The notes under the pieces are model-generated. The model did no database searches, was not told the DNA's origin, and saw only the letters and a list, made by a program, of their open reading frames with translations. A stretch of 64,000 bases of DNA from Campylobacter estrildidarum (GTDB lineage Bacteria; Campylobacterota; Campylobacteria; Campylobacterales; Campylobacteraceae). A program made the translations under genes and the position numbers. Position 1 is the first letter of the stretch. Each line of letters begins with the position of its first letter. Location: the NCBI RefSeq assembly GCF_005406205.1, contig NZ_NXLZ01000002.1, positions 1-64,000 on the forward strand. Direction: 5' to 3'. Shown piece after piece: positions 46,884-54,914 of the stretch.

Positions 46884-48143
46884 CTAATTATTTTTTTTCT
46901 TAGCTATCATTTTTAATAAAATAGTCGTTACTATAACTCCACAAATTGCAAAAAATCCCATCAATGCAAAAACAATTCTATAACCTGTTAAACTCTGATG
47001 AAAATAATCGATAATAAACCCATAAAGTGCGAAACAAAAAAGCTGAGGGGAATACCCAAAGATACAAGCAATACTCATAGCTGCTCCACTAATCTCTCTA
47101 GGAATTTCTATCTCGTCCACAGGAGCAAAAAATGTCGCACGCATAGTAAATACTATGGCTCCAAAACCTAAAGTTAAACACATTCCAAAATAAATATTAA
47201 GCTTTTCATGAGGCATAAAAATAAAAATTAAAATAGCAAAAGCTGCTAAAATTAAAGCAAACCTCAAATATCTAGTTGATGATTGGAATTTTTTGTCTGC
47301 CAAATATCCACCTATAGGACCGCCGACTAATTTTAAAGTGTATTGATTGATAATTCCATACGCACCCACCAAAGCCGCTGGCATACCATAAATATCTTTT
47401 AAAAAGGGGATAAATGAAGTTAAACCGCAATATATAGAATAAATAGTAAAAATAGTTAAAGAAACTACCCAAATTTCAGGAGTTTTTATAGCTCTTATAA
47501 CTCCATTCCAAGCTGCTTGATTTTTGCTGATTTCAATTCCTTGTTCGTTGATTGTATTTATTTTGTCATCTTCGAGAAAAAAATAAGCCAAAACACCTGC
47601 TACTATCACACAAATGCTATAAAAAAGTATGGCTGCTTTTAAACCACCTGCTCCTGATCCTAAAAGTAAAAAAATTCCTAAAGCACTAAAAGCAACAATA
47701 GTATCTACAACTCCTCTTCCTGCTTCTAAAAAACCAAAAAGTCTTCCTTGTTGAGTAGAATCTCCAAGCAAACGAATAGCTTTTAAAAGAACAGGCCAAT
47801 AAATTACCTCACCAAATAAAGCTAACAATCCCCAAGCGATTAAAATACCATAAAACGATGGAAAAGTTGAAATATAAAATCCAATCAAGCCAATACATAT
47901 TAAAGAAAGTGGGATAAGAATTCTTTTAGAAAACCTATCTGCTATATAAATTGAAGCGAAATTTCCGATTGTTTGAACGATACCGTAAACTGAAAGCGCA
48001 AGACCTATTTGGGTGTTACTAAGACCCATAAAATCTTGCATAGGAACGTAAAAAGCATCTTTTAAACCAGAAAGTTTAAAGACAGTCCCCCCTCCTATAA
48101 CCAAAATAATGAAAGTAAACCAACGAATAGGCTTTTTCTCCAT
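46884..48143 (-). CDS. MFS transporter, sugar or sugar-acid uptake type
   Basis: A 419-residue major facilitator with 12 segments. The region RLLGDSTQQGRLFGFLEAGRG near residue 125 and IADRFSKRILIPLSLI near residue 65 resemble the YihN/organophosphate-type branch. With the epimerase gene it suggests import and processing of an unusual sugar. Its start is preceded by AAGGGG. Upstream is a 260-base gap with direct repeats that may be operators. Confidence 0.75.
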   Translation of the reverse strand: MEKKPIRWFTFIILVIGGGTVFKLSGLKDAFYVPMQDFMGLSNTQIGLALSVYGIVQTIGNFASIYIADRFSKRILIPLSLICIGLIGFYISTFPSFYGILIAWGLLALFGEVIYWPVLLKAIRLLGDSTQQGRLFGFLEAGRGVVDTIVAFSALGIFLLLGSGAGGLKAAILFYSICVIVAGVLAYFFLEDDKINTINEQGIEISKNQAAWNGVIRAIKTPEIWVVSLTIFTIYSIYCGLTSFIPFLKDIYGMPAALVGAYGIINQYTLKLVGGPIGGYLADKKFQSSTRYLRFALILAAFAILIFIFMPHEKLNIYFGMCLTLGFGAIVFTMRATFFAPVDEIEIPREISGAAMSIACIFGYSPQLFCFALYGFIIDYFHQSLTGYRIVFALMGFFAICGVIVTTILLKMIAKKKNN

Positions 48144-48240
48144 AATTTTTACCCCTTCTTGTGTTATTTAAAAATTTTAAATTTAGCAGTAATCCTAACA
48201 TAAAAAATATTTTGTTTTATTTAAATTTATCATTAATTAA

Positions 48241-48282
48241 TACTTTTGTAAATATTTAATAATATTATGTTACTTTTGGTAA
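48241..48282. promoter_or_regulatory. Pair of TACTTTTG(G)TAA direct repeats, possible operators
   Basis: TACTTTTGTAA at 48241-48251 and TACTTTTGGTAA at 48271-48282, 30 bases apart (about three helical turns). Each is near-palindromic in its ends (TTAC...GTAA). They lie between the divergent MFS and rpsF genes. No regulator gene is adjacent, so which gene they would control is open. Confidence 0.35.
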
Positions 48283-48321
48283 TAAAATTACAAAGTCAAG
48301 TATAAATTAAGTATATTTTGC

Positions 48322-48327
48322 TATAAT
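48322..48327 (+). promoter_or_regulatory. -10 box (TATAAT) of rpsF-ssb-rpsR with upstream TTAAGTATATTTTGC
   Basis: A textbook Campylobacter housekeeping promoter: AATTAAGTATATTTTGC directly followed by TATAAT. Transcription starting near 48334 gives a leader of about 70 bases ahead of rpsF. Confidence 0.65.
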
Positions 48328-48359
48328 TTAAAGTTTGCAATAATAAAAATTTGCAAAAT

Positions 48360-48398
48360 CCTTGCTCATCGTAAAATGGGCTTAATATCCACAAGGAG
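48360..48398 (+). promoter_or_regulatory. rpsF leader hairpin covering the ribosome-binding site
   Basis: CCTTG (48360-48364) can pair with CAAGG (48392-48396), hiding most of the AAGGAG ribosome site. Inside it CTCAT (48365-48369) pairs with ATGGG (48376-48380) over a short loop, leaving CTTAATATCCA as a bulge. Leaders of rpsF operons in many bacteria bind the S6:S18 complex for feedback; whether this one does is inference. Confidence 0.4.
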
Positions 48399-48403
48399 AA
48401 TGT

Positions 48404-48781
48404 ATGAAACATTATGAGGTTTTATTTATCTTAAAGCCGACTCTTACAGAGGAAGAAGTCAATGCTAAGTTGGAATTCGTAAAAGAAATCCTTACAAAAA
48501 ATGGTGCAGAAATTGAAACAGTTGTTCCAATGGGCACTAGAAAACTCGCTTATAAAATCAAAAAATATGAGCGCGGGACTTATTTTGTAATCTATTTTAA
48601 AGCTCCTCCTAAACTCATTGCTGAATTAGAAAGGATTTTAAGAATTACAGAAGAAGTCATTAGATTCTTAATTGTAAAATATGAAAATAAAAAAGAAATT
48701 GCGGCTTGGGAAAAGCTAAGCCACGGTATCAAGCAATCTAAAAAAGAAATTAAACCTTTAGATACCCCTGAAATTCAATAA
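48404..48781 (+). CDS. rpsF: Ribosomal protein S6
   Basis: A 125-residue bS6 starting [17 protein letters not shown], with [20 protein letters not shown] and [16 protein letters not shown]. It pairs with S18 on the 30S platform. The C-terminal extension beyond about residue 100 is Lys-rich and ends in DTPEIQ. First gene of the classic rpsF-ssb-rpsR operon. Confidence 0.97.
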   Translation: MKHYEVLFILKPTLTEEEVNAKLEFVKEILTKNGAEIETVVPMGTRKLAYKIKKYERGTYFVIYFKAPPKLIAELERILRITEEVIRFLIVKYENKKEIAAWEKLSHGIKQSKKEIKPLDTPEIQ

Positions 48782-48789
48782 GGAATAAA

Positions 48790-49296
48790 ATGTTTAACAA
48801 AGTTGTTTTGGTTGGTAATCTTACACGCAACATAGAAATGCGTTACGGACAAAATGGTAATGCTATAGGTGCTTCAGCCATTGCCGTAACGAGACGTTTT
48901 ACAACAAATGGAGAAAAAAGAGAAGAGACTTGCTTTATTGATATCAGCTTTTACGGCCGAACTGCAGAAGTTGCTAATCAATATCTTACAAAAGGATCAA
49001 AAGTTCTCATAGAAGGACGTTTAAGGTTTGAACAATGGAGTGATCAAAATGGTCAAAATCGTTCTAAACATAGCGTTCAAGTTGAAAATATGGAAATGCT
49101 AGGAGGGAATAATCCTACGCAAGGTGGAAATTTTGGCAATTCAAATTATGAAAATCAAAGTTATGATCCTTATGCAAATCAAAATAATTTCGAAAAAACT
49201 CCACAAAGAATGCAAAATTCTAACCAAAATCAAGAAAAAATTAAAGAAATCGATGTCGATGCTTATGATAGCGACGATACTGATTTACCATTTTAA
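48790..49296 (+). CDS. ssb: Single-stranded DNA-binding protein
   Basis: A 168-residue SSB: an N-terminal OB fold ([49 protein letters not shown]) to about residue 108, a flexible Asn/Gln/Gly-rich linker, and the acidic tail DDTDLPF that recruits repair and replication proteins. It starts 8 bases after rpsF. Confidence 0.96.
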
Positions 49297-49307
49297 AAGG
49301 ATTAATT

Positions 49308-49568
49308 ATGGCAGAAAAAAGAAAATACTCACGCAAATATTGCAAATATACTGAGGCAAAAGTTGAATTCATTGACTACAAAGATACAGCTATGTTAAAA
49401 CACGCTTTATCCGAAAGATTTAAAATTATGCCTCGCCGTTTAACAGGTACAAGTAAAAAATATCAAGAAATGGTAGAGGTAGCAATCAAACGTGCTAGAC
49501 ACGTTGCACTTATCCCTTATATAGTTGATAGAAAAGAAGTAATCAATAATCCTTTCGAAGGATTATAA
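49308..49568 (+). CDS. rpsR: Ribosomal protein S18
   Basis: An 86-residue bS18 with the N-terminal [20 protein letters not shown] and the RNA-binding [13 protein letters not shown] and [13 protein letters not shown]. It starts after AAAAGGA 11 bases downstream of ssb and is followed by a strong terminator. Confidence 0.97.
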
Positions 49569-49573
49569 GAAAA

Positions 49574-49601
49574 AAGCAAAGGTTGTTCTTAACCTTTGCT
49601 T
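49574..49601. terminator. Terminator between rpsR and lon
   Basis: A perfect 11-bp inverted repeat AAGCAAAGGTT / AACCTTTGCTT with a six-base loop lies between the convergent rpsR and lon genes. A6 precedes it, giving U-rich tails for the leftward transcript; the rightward tail (GATTATTTATTTT) is weaker. Confidence 0.8.
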
Positions 49602-49607
49602 GATTAT

Positions 49608-51986
49608 TTATTTTACCAAAGCGTATTTTAAAACTTCATCAAAACTTTCTACAGGAATAATTTTCATATTATCTTTCACTTCATCGGGAATATCTTTTAA
49701 ATCTCTTTTGTAGTTTTTCTTTGGAATTAAAGCAATTTTTATATCTGCTTTATACGCAGCGATAAGCTTTTCCTTTAGCCCACCTATAGGCAATACATTT
49801 CCAGCCAAATCAATCTCTCCGGTCATAGCCACATCAGCGCAGACTTTTTTATCACTAAATACCGAAGCAATTGCGGTGCTTATAGTGATACCTGCACTTG
49901 GTCCATCTTTAGGTGTAGCTCCATCTGGAACGTGAATGTGTAAATCATAGCTATCATAAACATTTACCTTAGGATCTAAAATAAATTTTTTAGGAATTTT
50001 TATTTTTCCTTGATCAATTAAGACTTTAATCACACTAAAAGCAATCTTCGCTGACTCTTTCATTACATCCCCTAAGCTTCCTGTAAGGGTTAAATTTCCC
50101 TTGCCTTTAATCTTAATTGCTTCAACTTTTAATACATCACCACCTACACTTGTCCAAGCTAAGCCATTAACCTGACCTATACGGTTTTCTCCATCATTTT
50201 TTTCAATCTCAAAAACTTTTTTATCTAAAAATTCTCCTAAATTTTTGGTATTAATATTAACTTTTTTTATATTTTCTAAAAGTAGTTTTTTTGCACTTTT
50301 TCGACAAATTTCAGCAACTTTTCTTCTTAAATTTCTAACACCTGACTCTCTTGTATATTCACTAATAATAAGCTCTATGGTTTCATCATTTATATTTAAT
50401 TCGCTAGCTTTTAATCCGTGTTTTTTAAGTTCATCTGGAATGAGATATTTTTTAGCAATATGAAATTTTTCATTAGGAGTATAAGAACTAAGCTCTATAA
50501 ATTCCATCCTATCTCTTAAAGGTGCGGGAATATTGCTTATATCATTAGCTGTTGCTATGAAAATAATTTTACTTAGATCAAGATTAAAATTAAGATAATA
50601 ATCTCTAAATTTAGAATTTTGTTCTGGATCAAGAATTTCTAAAAGAACAGCACTTGGATCCCCTCTAAAGCTTCTGTTTAATTTATCAATTTCATCTAAT
50701 ACAATTACAGGATTAATCTGCTTTGCTTCTATAAGTCCTTGAGTAATACGTCCTGGCATAGCTCCTATATAAGTTCGGCGATGGCCACGAAGTTCATTTA
50801 CATCTTCAAGTCCACCCAAAGCTATACGTATAAGCTCTCTTTTTAAAGCTTTAGCCACTGAATTAGCTAAAGAGGTTTTTCCTACTCCTGGAGGTCCATA
50901 AAGACAAAGTATAACTTTGGCACCATCTTTATCTGCGATGGCACGTTTTTCTAAAAGTTCTCTCACTGCAAAATATTCTTCTATGCGTTCTTTTGGCTTA
51001 TTTAAAGCATAATGATCATTATTTAAATATTTAGAAACTTCTTTAATGTCAAGCTTCTTTTTTGCTACCTTCTCAAATGGAACATCTAAAGCCGTTTCAA
51101 TATAAGTTTGTATCATAGAAGCTTCAGAATTATCCTGATGAATACGATCGAATTTTTCAATTTGTTTTTTAATTTCCTTGTAAGCATCTTCGTGCATAAA
51201 TTTCTTCTTACTTTCTAGCTTCTTATAATAATCTTTAATTTCATCTTCTTTTTGAGTATCACTTCCTAATTCTTTTTGAATTTGTCTAAGTTGTTCTTTT
51301 AAAAAATACTCTTTATTAACTTTATCAATACGAGAATGAACTTTATTTTTAATTTCTTTTTGAATTTTATTTGCTTCAATTTCTTGAGCTATCAAATCAA
51401 TTAATTTTAAAAGTTTTTCTTCTAAACTAGTTAAAATAAAAAAATTATAAGCATCTTGTTTTTTTATGCGTATAATATTTAAAACCAAATCACAAATTCT
51501 AGAAGCATCCATTCCTTCATCTATAGTTCTAAGTAAATCAGGAGAAAAATAATGACTTATATTAGCCAAAACTTTAATTTTTTCTTTTAAAACATCAAGC
51601 AAGGCTTCTTTTTTAGTATTATCCAAAGGTTCTTCTTCGATTAAATTTACAGTTGCCTCTAGAGGTTTATTTGAAATTGGTTTTATAATCCTAGCTTTAG
51701 CATAACCTTGAAACAATATCTTAACTCTTCCATCGGGCAAGGGCACTTTTCTCATAATAGTACCCACAACCCCACAATCATAAATTTCATCAAAAGTCCT
51801 TCCGTTTTCAAACTTAGAAGGAGCAACAAAAAGCATAGAGTCTTTTTTAATTGCAAGATCTAAGGCTTTCATATTTTCAGAATCATTGATAAAAATAGGC
51901 GTGATCATAAAAGGATATAAAAATAATTCATCTTCTACCAAAACAGGCAAATCAGCTGGATATTTTTGTATGTCTTCTATTTGCAT
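49608..51986 (-). CDS. lon: Lon, ATP-dependent protease La
   Basis: A 792-residue Lon: N-terminal substrate domain with [20 protein letters not shown], coiled-coil middle, AAA+ core with Walker [16 protein letters not shown] near residue 360 and Walker [12 protein letters not shown], and a serine-lysine protease domain with [14 protein letters not shown] (catalytic Ser near residue 690). It degrades misfolded and regulatory proteins. It follows bamD by 15 bases in the same direction. Confidence 0.96.
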   Translation of the reverse strand: MQIEDIQKYPADLPVLVEDELFLYPFMITPIFINDSENMKALDLAIKKDSMLFVAPSKFENGRTFDEIYDCGVVGTIMRKVPLPDGRVKILFQGYAKARIIKPISNKPLEATVNLIEEEPLDNTKKEALLDVLKEKIKVLANISHYFSPDLLRTIDEGMDASRICDLVLNIIRIKKQDAYNFFILTSLEEKLLKLIDLIAQEIEANKIQKEIKNKVHSRIDKVNKEYFLKEQLRQIQKELGSDTQKEDEIKDYYKKLESKKKFMHEDAYKEIKKQIEKFDRIHQDNSEASMIQTYIETALDVPFEKVAKKKLDIKEVSKYLNNDHYALNKPKERIEEYFAVRELLEKRAIADKDGAKVILCLYGPPGVGKTSLANSVAKALKRELIRIALGGLEDVNELRGHRRTYIGAMPGRITQGLIEAKQINPVIVLDEIDKLNRSFRGDPSAVLLEILDPEQNSKFRDYYLNFNLDLSKIIFIATANDISNIPAPLRDRMEFIELSSYTPNEKFHIAKKYLIPDELKKHGLKASELNINDETIELIISEYTRESGVRNLRRKVAEICRKSAKKLLLENIKKVNINTKNLGEFLDKKVFEIEKNDGENRIGQVNGLAWTSVGGDVLKVEAIKIKGKGNLTLTGSLGDVMKESAKIAFSVIKVLIDQGKIKIPKKFILDPKVNVYDSYDLHIHVPDGATPKDGPSAGITISTAIASVFSDKKVCADVAMTGEIDLAGNVLPIGGLKEKLIAAYKADIKIALIPKKNYKRDLKDIPDEVKDNMKIIPVESFDEVLKYALVK

Positions 51987-52001
51987 TATTTTCCTTTAAA
52001 A

Positions 52002-52649
52002 TTAAAATTTTTCAAATATACTTCTATACCAAGGGAGCTCTGGTTTAATAATACTTTGTTTGTAAAATTCGTTTTCTTGCAATCTTTGTTGATAAATTTC
52101 TGCACTCTGCATACGTCCGGTTCGCTTATATAAATCTTGTATTGTATCATTAAGATAAAAAACCGCTAAGTTAAATTTAGTCAGCATAGTTTGCACTAAA
52201 GGATTATACTCTGTATCAGGATAATCTTGCAAAAATGAACCGATCTCTTTTTGGCTTTCAAGCATTAAAGCTTGATTACGATTTGGAACACCAAAAGCAT
52301 CAAATTTGGCCTTAATTTTTAAATAACGAATATAATCAACATTGCGAGAGCTGCCAAATTTTTTATTATACTCATCTAAATAAAATTCAGCCAATTGATA
52401 TTCTTCTTCATCAATGTGTGCTTGTGCCAAAATAATTAAAGTGGTCTCTAAAAGAGGATCGGATATATGTTCGCTTGCCATACCATTATAATGTTCATCA
52501 GCCTTTTCTAAATCTTTATCTTGTAAATCTTTAATGATTTGTCGATACCACTCACTCGCAGTTAGATTATATAATCCCTCGTTGTTTTTTGTACTACAAG
52601 AGCTTAATAAAATTCCCAATAAAATAAGAAAAAAAAGATTTTTTTTCAT
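52002..52649 (-). CDS. bamD: BamD, outer-membrane assembly lipoprotein
   Basis: A 215-residue lipoprotein with lipobox LLSSC near residue 18 and TPR-like helical repeats (SEWYRQIIKDLQDKDLEKAD, then LLETTLIILAQAHIDEEEYQ, then FYLDEYNKKFG). It is an essential part of the Bam complex that inserts beta-barrel proteins. Upstream of lon in the same direction. Confidence 0.87.
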   Translation of the reverse strand: MKKNLFFLILLGILLSSCSTKNNEGLYNLTASEWYRQIIKDLQDKDLEKADEHYNGMASEHISDPLLETTLIILAQAHIDEEEYQLAEFYLDEYNKKFGSSRNVDYIRYLKIKAKFDAFGVPNRNQALMLESQKEIGSFLQDYPDTEYNPLVQTMLTKFNLAVFYLNDTIQDLYKRTGRMQSAEIYQQRLQENEFYKQSIIKPELPWYRSIFEKF

Positions 52650-52740
52650 AGATTTTTACCTTTAATTTGACTTAATATCCTAATCTTAAATGATTATTTT
52701 TTATAAATTATAATAAATTTAGATAAATAAATTTAAAACT

Positions 52741-52756
52741 TGGAACTAATATTGCT
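52741..52756 (+). promoter_or_regulatory. Sigma-54-type promoter before fliW
   Basis: TGGAACTAATATTGCTT has GG at 52742-52743 and GC at 52754-52755 with exactly ten bases between them, matching the TGGCAC-N5-TTGCT consensus at most positions. Transcription would begin near 52767, about 33 bases before the fliW ATG. A TACAAT at 52767-52772 could act as an alternative housekeeping -10 box. Confidence 0.5.
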
Positions 52757-52799
52757 TATTTTATGATACAATAATAGTAGAATTTTAAGAGGAGAGAAA

Positions 52800-53198
52800 A
52801 TGACCCTAGCTGTTAAATGCCCAATTTTAGGTTTTGAAGAAACCAAAAATATGGAATTTTCAACTATAGATGAAGTGTTTGTAAGATTAAAAAGTCTTGA
52901 TGGAAAAGATTTTTCTTTTGTTCTTATTAATCCATATCTTATAAGACCTGATTACGAATTTGATATACCTACTTATTATCAAGAATTACTTTCTTTAACA
53001 CCGGATTCTAATATGAAAATTTATAATATAGTAGCCATTGCCAAAAGTATAGAAGAATCTACTGTTAATTTTTTAGCCCCTGTAGTAATCAACCTTGATA
53101 ACAATACTATGGTACAAGTTATTCTTGATACGGTAAATTATCCTGATTTTTTTCAAGCTGATCAAATTTCAAACTATATCAAAAAGAATGGAAATTAA
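52800..53198 (+). CDS. fliW: FliW, flagellar assembly factor and CsrA antagonist
   Basis: A 132-residue Fli[40 protein letters not shown] and [17 protein letters not shown] are family features. FliW binds CsrA and flagellin in turn, so flagellin mRNA is released when flagellin is exported. The start follows AGAGGAGAG. A sigma-54-like promoter upstream would put it with the middle flagellar genes. In NCTC 11168 proC follows it, from memory; that gene is missing here. Confidence 0.9.
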   Translation: MTLAVKCPILGFEETKNMEFSTIDEVFVRLKSLDGKDFSFVLINPYLIRPDYEFDIPTYYQELLSLTPDSNMKIYNIVAIAKSIEESTVNFLAPVVINLDNNTMVQVILDTVNYPDFFQADQISNYIKKNGN

Positions 53199-53315
53199 AT
53201 AAAAAATATATTGTTTATTTGTCTTTAAGAAAGACTGATTAGCTTCTGTAGTATTTTAGATCGAAAGAATTTGCTAAAAACTAAGAAGCTAAAAAATTTA
53301 AAAGGTAAATATTCA

Positions 53316-53627
53316 ATGAAAAATGCTTTTTCACTTTTAGAATTGGTTATCTCTATGATCATTTTAGGTATTATTTTCATAGGTATTTCAAAACTATTTT
53401 TATATTTTTACAAAAATTACAACAATCTCGATCTTTTTAAGCAATTATATCAATTGCAAAATGAACTCTACATTCACCCTAAAGAAAAAGATATAATCCT
53501 TTATACTCAACTCCTAAAACCTATAAATATAAAAGAAGTTTATGTGAGCGACGGATTATTTGAGTTTAAAAAGCTTTATATTCAAGATCAAAGTTATAAT
53601 ATATATTTTTATGAACAAAGCTTTTAG
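53316..53627 (+). CDS. ctsT: CtsT-like pseudopilin, natural transformation
   Basis: A 103-residue protein from the ATG at 53316. It has a class III/type IV prepilin-like N terminus (MKNAFSLLELVISMIILGII) with F at +1 and E at +5, followed by a small C-terminal domain. A longer in-frame start at 53271 adds a Lys-rich stretch that would spoil the prepilin leader, so I rejected it. Cts proteins of C. jejuni take part in DNA uptake with type II secretion-like machinery. It overlaps the next gene by 17 bases. Confidence 0.75.
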   Translation: MKNAFSLLELVISMIILGIIFIGISKLFLYFYKNYNNLDLFKQLYQLQNELYIHPKEKDIILYTQLLKPINIKEVYVSDGLFEFKKLYIQDQSYNIYFYEQSF

Positions 53628-54279
53628 TCTTTTTGAATTTATTATTGTGCTTATTTTATCTGGAATGATACTTGCCATACTTTCTAAACCTTTATGGGAA
53701 TTTTACCATTTTAATCATCAGTATTTAACAACAAATAAACTTATACTTAAAACTCATTTAACACTTTTAAGAATAGAAAAATTGCTTCAATCTTGCACAA
53801 GCATAAATTTAAAAAGCCACTCAATAAATTGTTTTCTAAAAGATGATTTACTAACTCTTGATGACAGAAAAGCACATTTGCTTAATTCTACTTTAATTTT
53901 GGAAAATAATGATACTTTGTATTCTCCAAAAAGCGATATACAAGCTCAATTACAAAACAGAAAAGCACTTTATAAAGATGAAAAAAATATTCTTTATGCT
54001 TTAGTTAATAATCAAATTCAAAAAATTTTTGTTTTGTCAGAAAATAATTTATCTAGTTCTTTTAAAGGAAGTTTTATACCTGTAAGCGCTCAATTAAATC
54101 TTATATTTAAAAATAACCAACTTTATTATGAAATAAAACCAAGATTTAGTGATGAGTTAAAACAAAATGCTATTTTAGCTGAAAATATAAGTTTTTTCAA
54201 AATGCAAAATTCCAAATTAAAAATATGTATCAAAGAAAAAAATCAAGAATATTGTCTTGAAAAAAAGCTATTTTTATGA
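53611..54279 (+). CDS. Pseudopilin-like protein, transformation cluster
   Basis: A 222-residue protein from the ATG at 53611. MNKAFSLFEFIIVLILSGMI is a prepilin-type leader and hydrophobic helix (F+1, E+5). The C-terminal domain has Cys residues (LLQSCTSINLKSHSINCF; LKICIKEKNQEYCLEKK). An earlier in-frame start at 53560 would bury the leader and was rejected. It corresponds in position to Cj1078. It overlaps both neighbours, so the three are translated together. Confidence 0.7.
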   Translation: MNKAFSLFEFIIVLILSGMILAILSKPLWEFYHFNHQYLTTNKLILKTHLTLLRIEKLLQSCTSINLKSHSINCFLKDDLLTLDDRKAHLLNSTLILENNDTLYSPKSDIQAQLQNRKALYKDEKNILYALVNNQIQKIFVLSENNLSSSFKGSFIPVSAQLNLIFKNNQLYYEIKPRFSDELKQNAILAENISFFKMQNSKLKICIKEKNQEYCLEKKLFL

Positions 54280-54725
54280 AAAAAGCTTATATTTTAATAA
54301 CACTTGTATTTTTAATATCTTTTTTAGGATTTTGGTTGAGCTTAAATACCACGATTTCAAGTTATACGCCACGTTTTATTAGGGATAGCTATTATTATTT
54401 GCAAGCACAAATACTCATCGATGAAAAACTCGCTAAATATTTATTATACAAAGCTAAATTAGAAAATAAAGAATGTTTAAATTCTATCACTTTAAATTAT
54501 CCAAATCCAAATGATAAAATAAAAATAGATTATTATTACCCTATTGCTCAGTGTCAAAATTTCAAACTCGTATCTATCAATCAAGATGCAAACTTAAGTA
54601 AAGATGGTGTAATTATTGTACATATTAGTGTAGCTTTAAATTCACAAAAAGGAGTTAATGATGAAATTTTAATCAACAAAACTTTTATTCTGCAAGCAAA
54701 AGAAAGTTTTTGGCTTAAAAAATAA
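54276..54725 (+). CDS. Membrane-anchored periplasmic protein, transformation cluster
   Basis: A 149-residue protein with one N-terminal hydrophobic segment (KKAYILITLVFLISFLGFWL) and a mostly beta-rich exported domain with Cys in NKECLNSIT and IAQCQNF. It lacks a clear E+5, so it may be a minor or variant pseudopilin (GspK-like position) or an anchor. It overlaps the previous gene by four bases. It corresponds in position to Cj1079. Confidence 0.65.
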   Translation: MKKAYILITLVFLISFLGFWLSLNTTISSYTPRFIRDSYYYLQAQILIDEKLAKYLLYKAKLENKECLNSITLNYPNPNDKIKIDYYYPIAQCQNFKLVSINQDANLSKDGVIIVHISVALNSQKGVNDEILINKTFILQAKESFWLKK

Positions 54726-54780
54726 ATTTACCATCGTTTGATAAAATTTTTTAAATTATAAAAAATATAAGGAGTGAGAA

Positions 54781-54852
54781 ATGTCTTTTAAAGCTATTAG
54801 TCAAAATTTTCTCACTTGGCATATACCCTTTATGCAAATTGCACTCATTTGA
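54781..54852 (+). CDS. 23-residue leader ORF within a hairpin, upstream of the MATE gene
   Basis: ATG with AAGGAG five to six bases upstream, coding for MSFKAISQNFLTWHIPFMQI ALI, then TGA. The sequence GTGAGAAA at its start pairs with TTTCTCAC inside it, so a hairpin can hide its own ribosome site. It ends 62 bases before the MATE start. It could be a regulatory leader peptide or the decayed head of a lost gene; after the TGA the frame runs on for 14 sense codons (FNVIFL...) before a stop. Confidence 0.35.
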   Translation: MSFKAISQNFLTWHIPFMQIALI

Positions 54853-54914
54853 TTTAACGTAATTTTCTTAATTTATTTTCAAAAAATACTTAATTAATTT
54901 TTATAAGGATATTT

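Noticed and set aside
48072-48092. Short C run (about C6) in the MFS gene near its start, considered as another phase-variable tract.
   Set aside because: It is six bases and interrupted by CTCC; Campylobacter tracts that slip at high rate are usually eight or more, and the gene is in frame.
53271-53315. Longer N terminus for ctsT (MLKTKKLKNLKGKYS...).
   Set aside because: It would place 15 Lys-rich residues before a standard prepilin leader; the ATG at 53316 gives the usual short leader.
53560-53610. Upstream start for the second pseudopilin gene.
   Set aside because: It lies wholly inside ctsT and would bury the MNKAFSLFEF prepilin leader; the ATG at 53611 is better.
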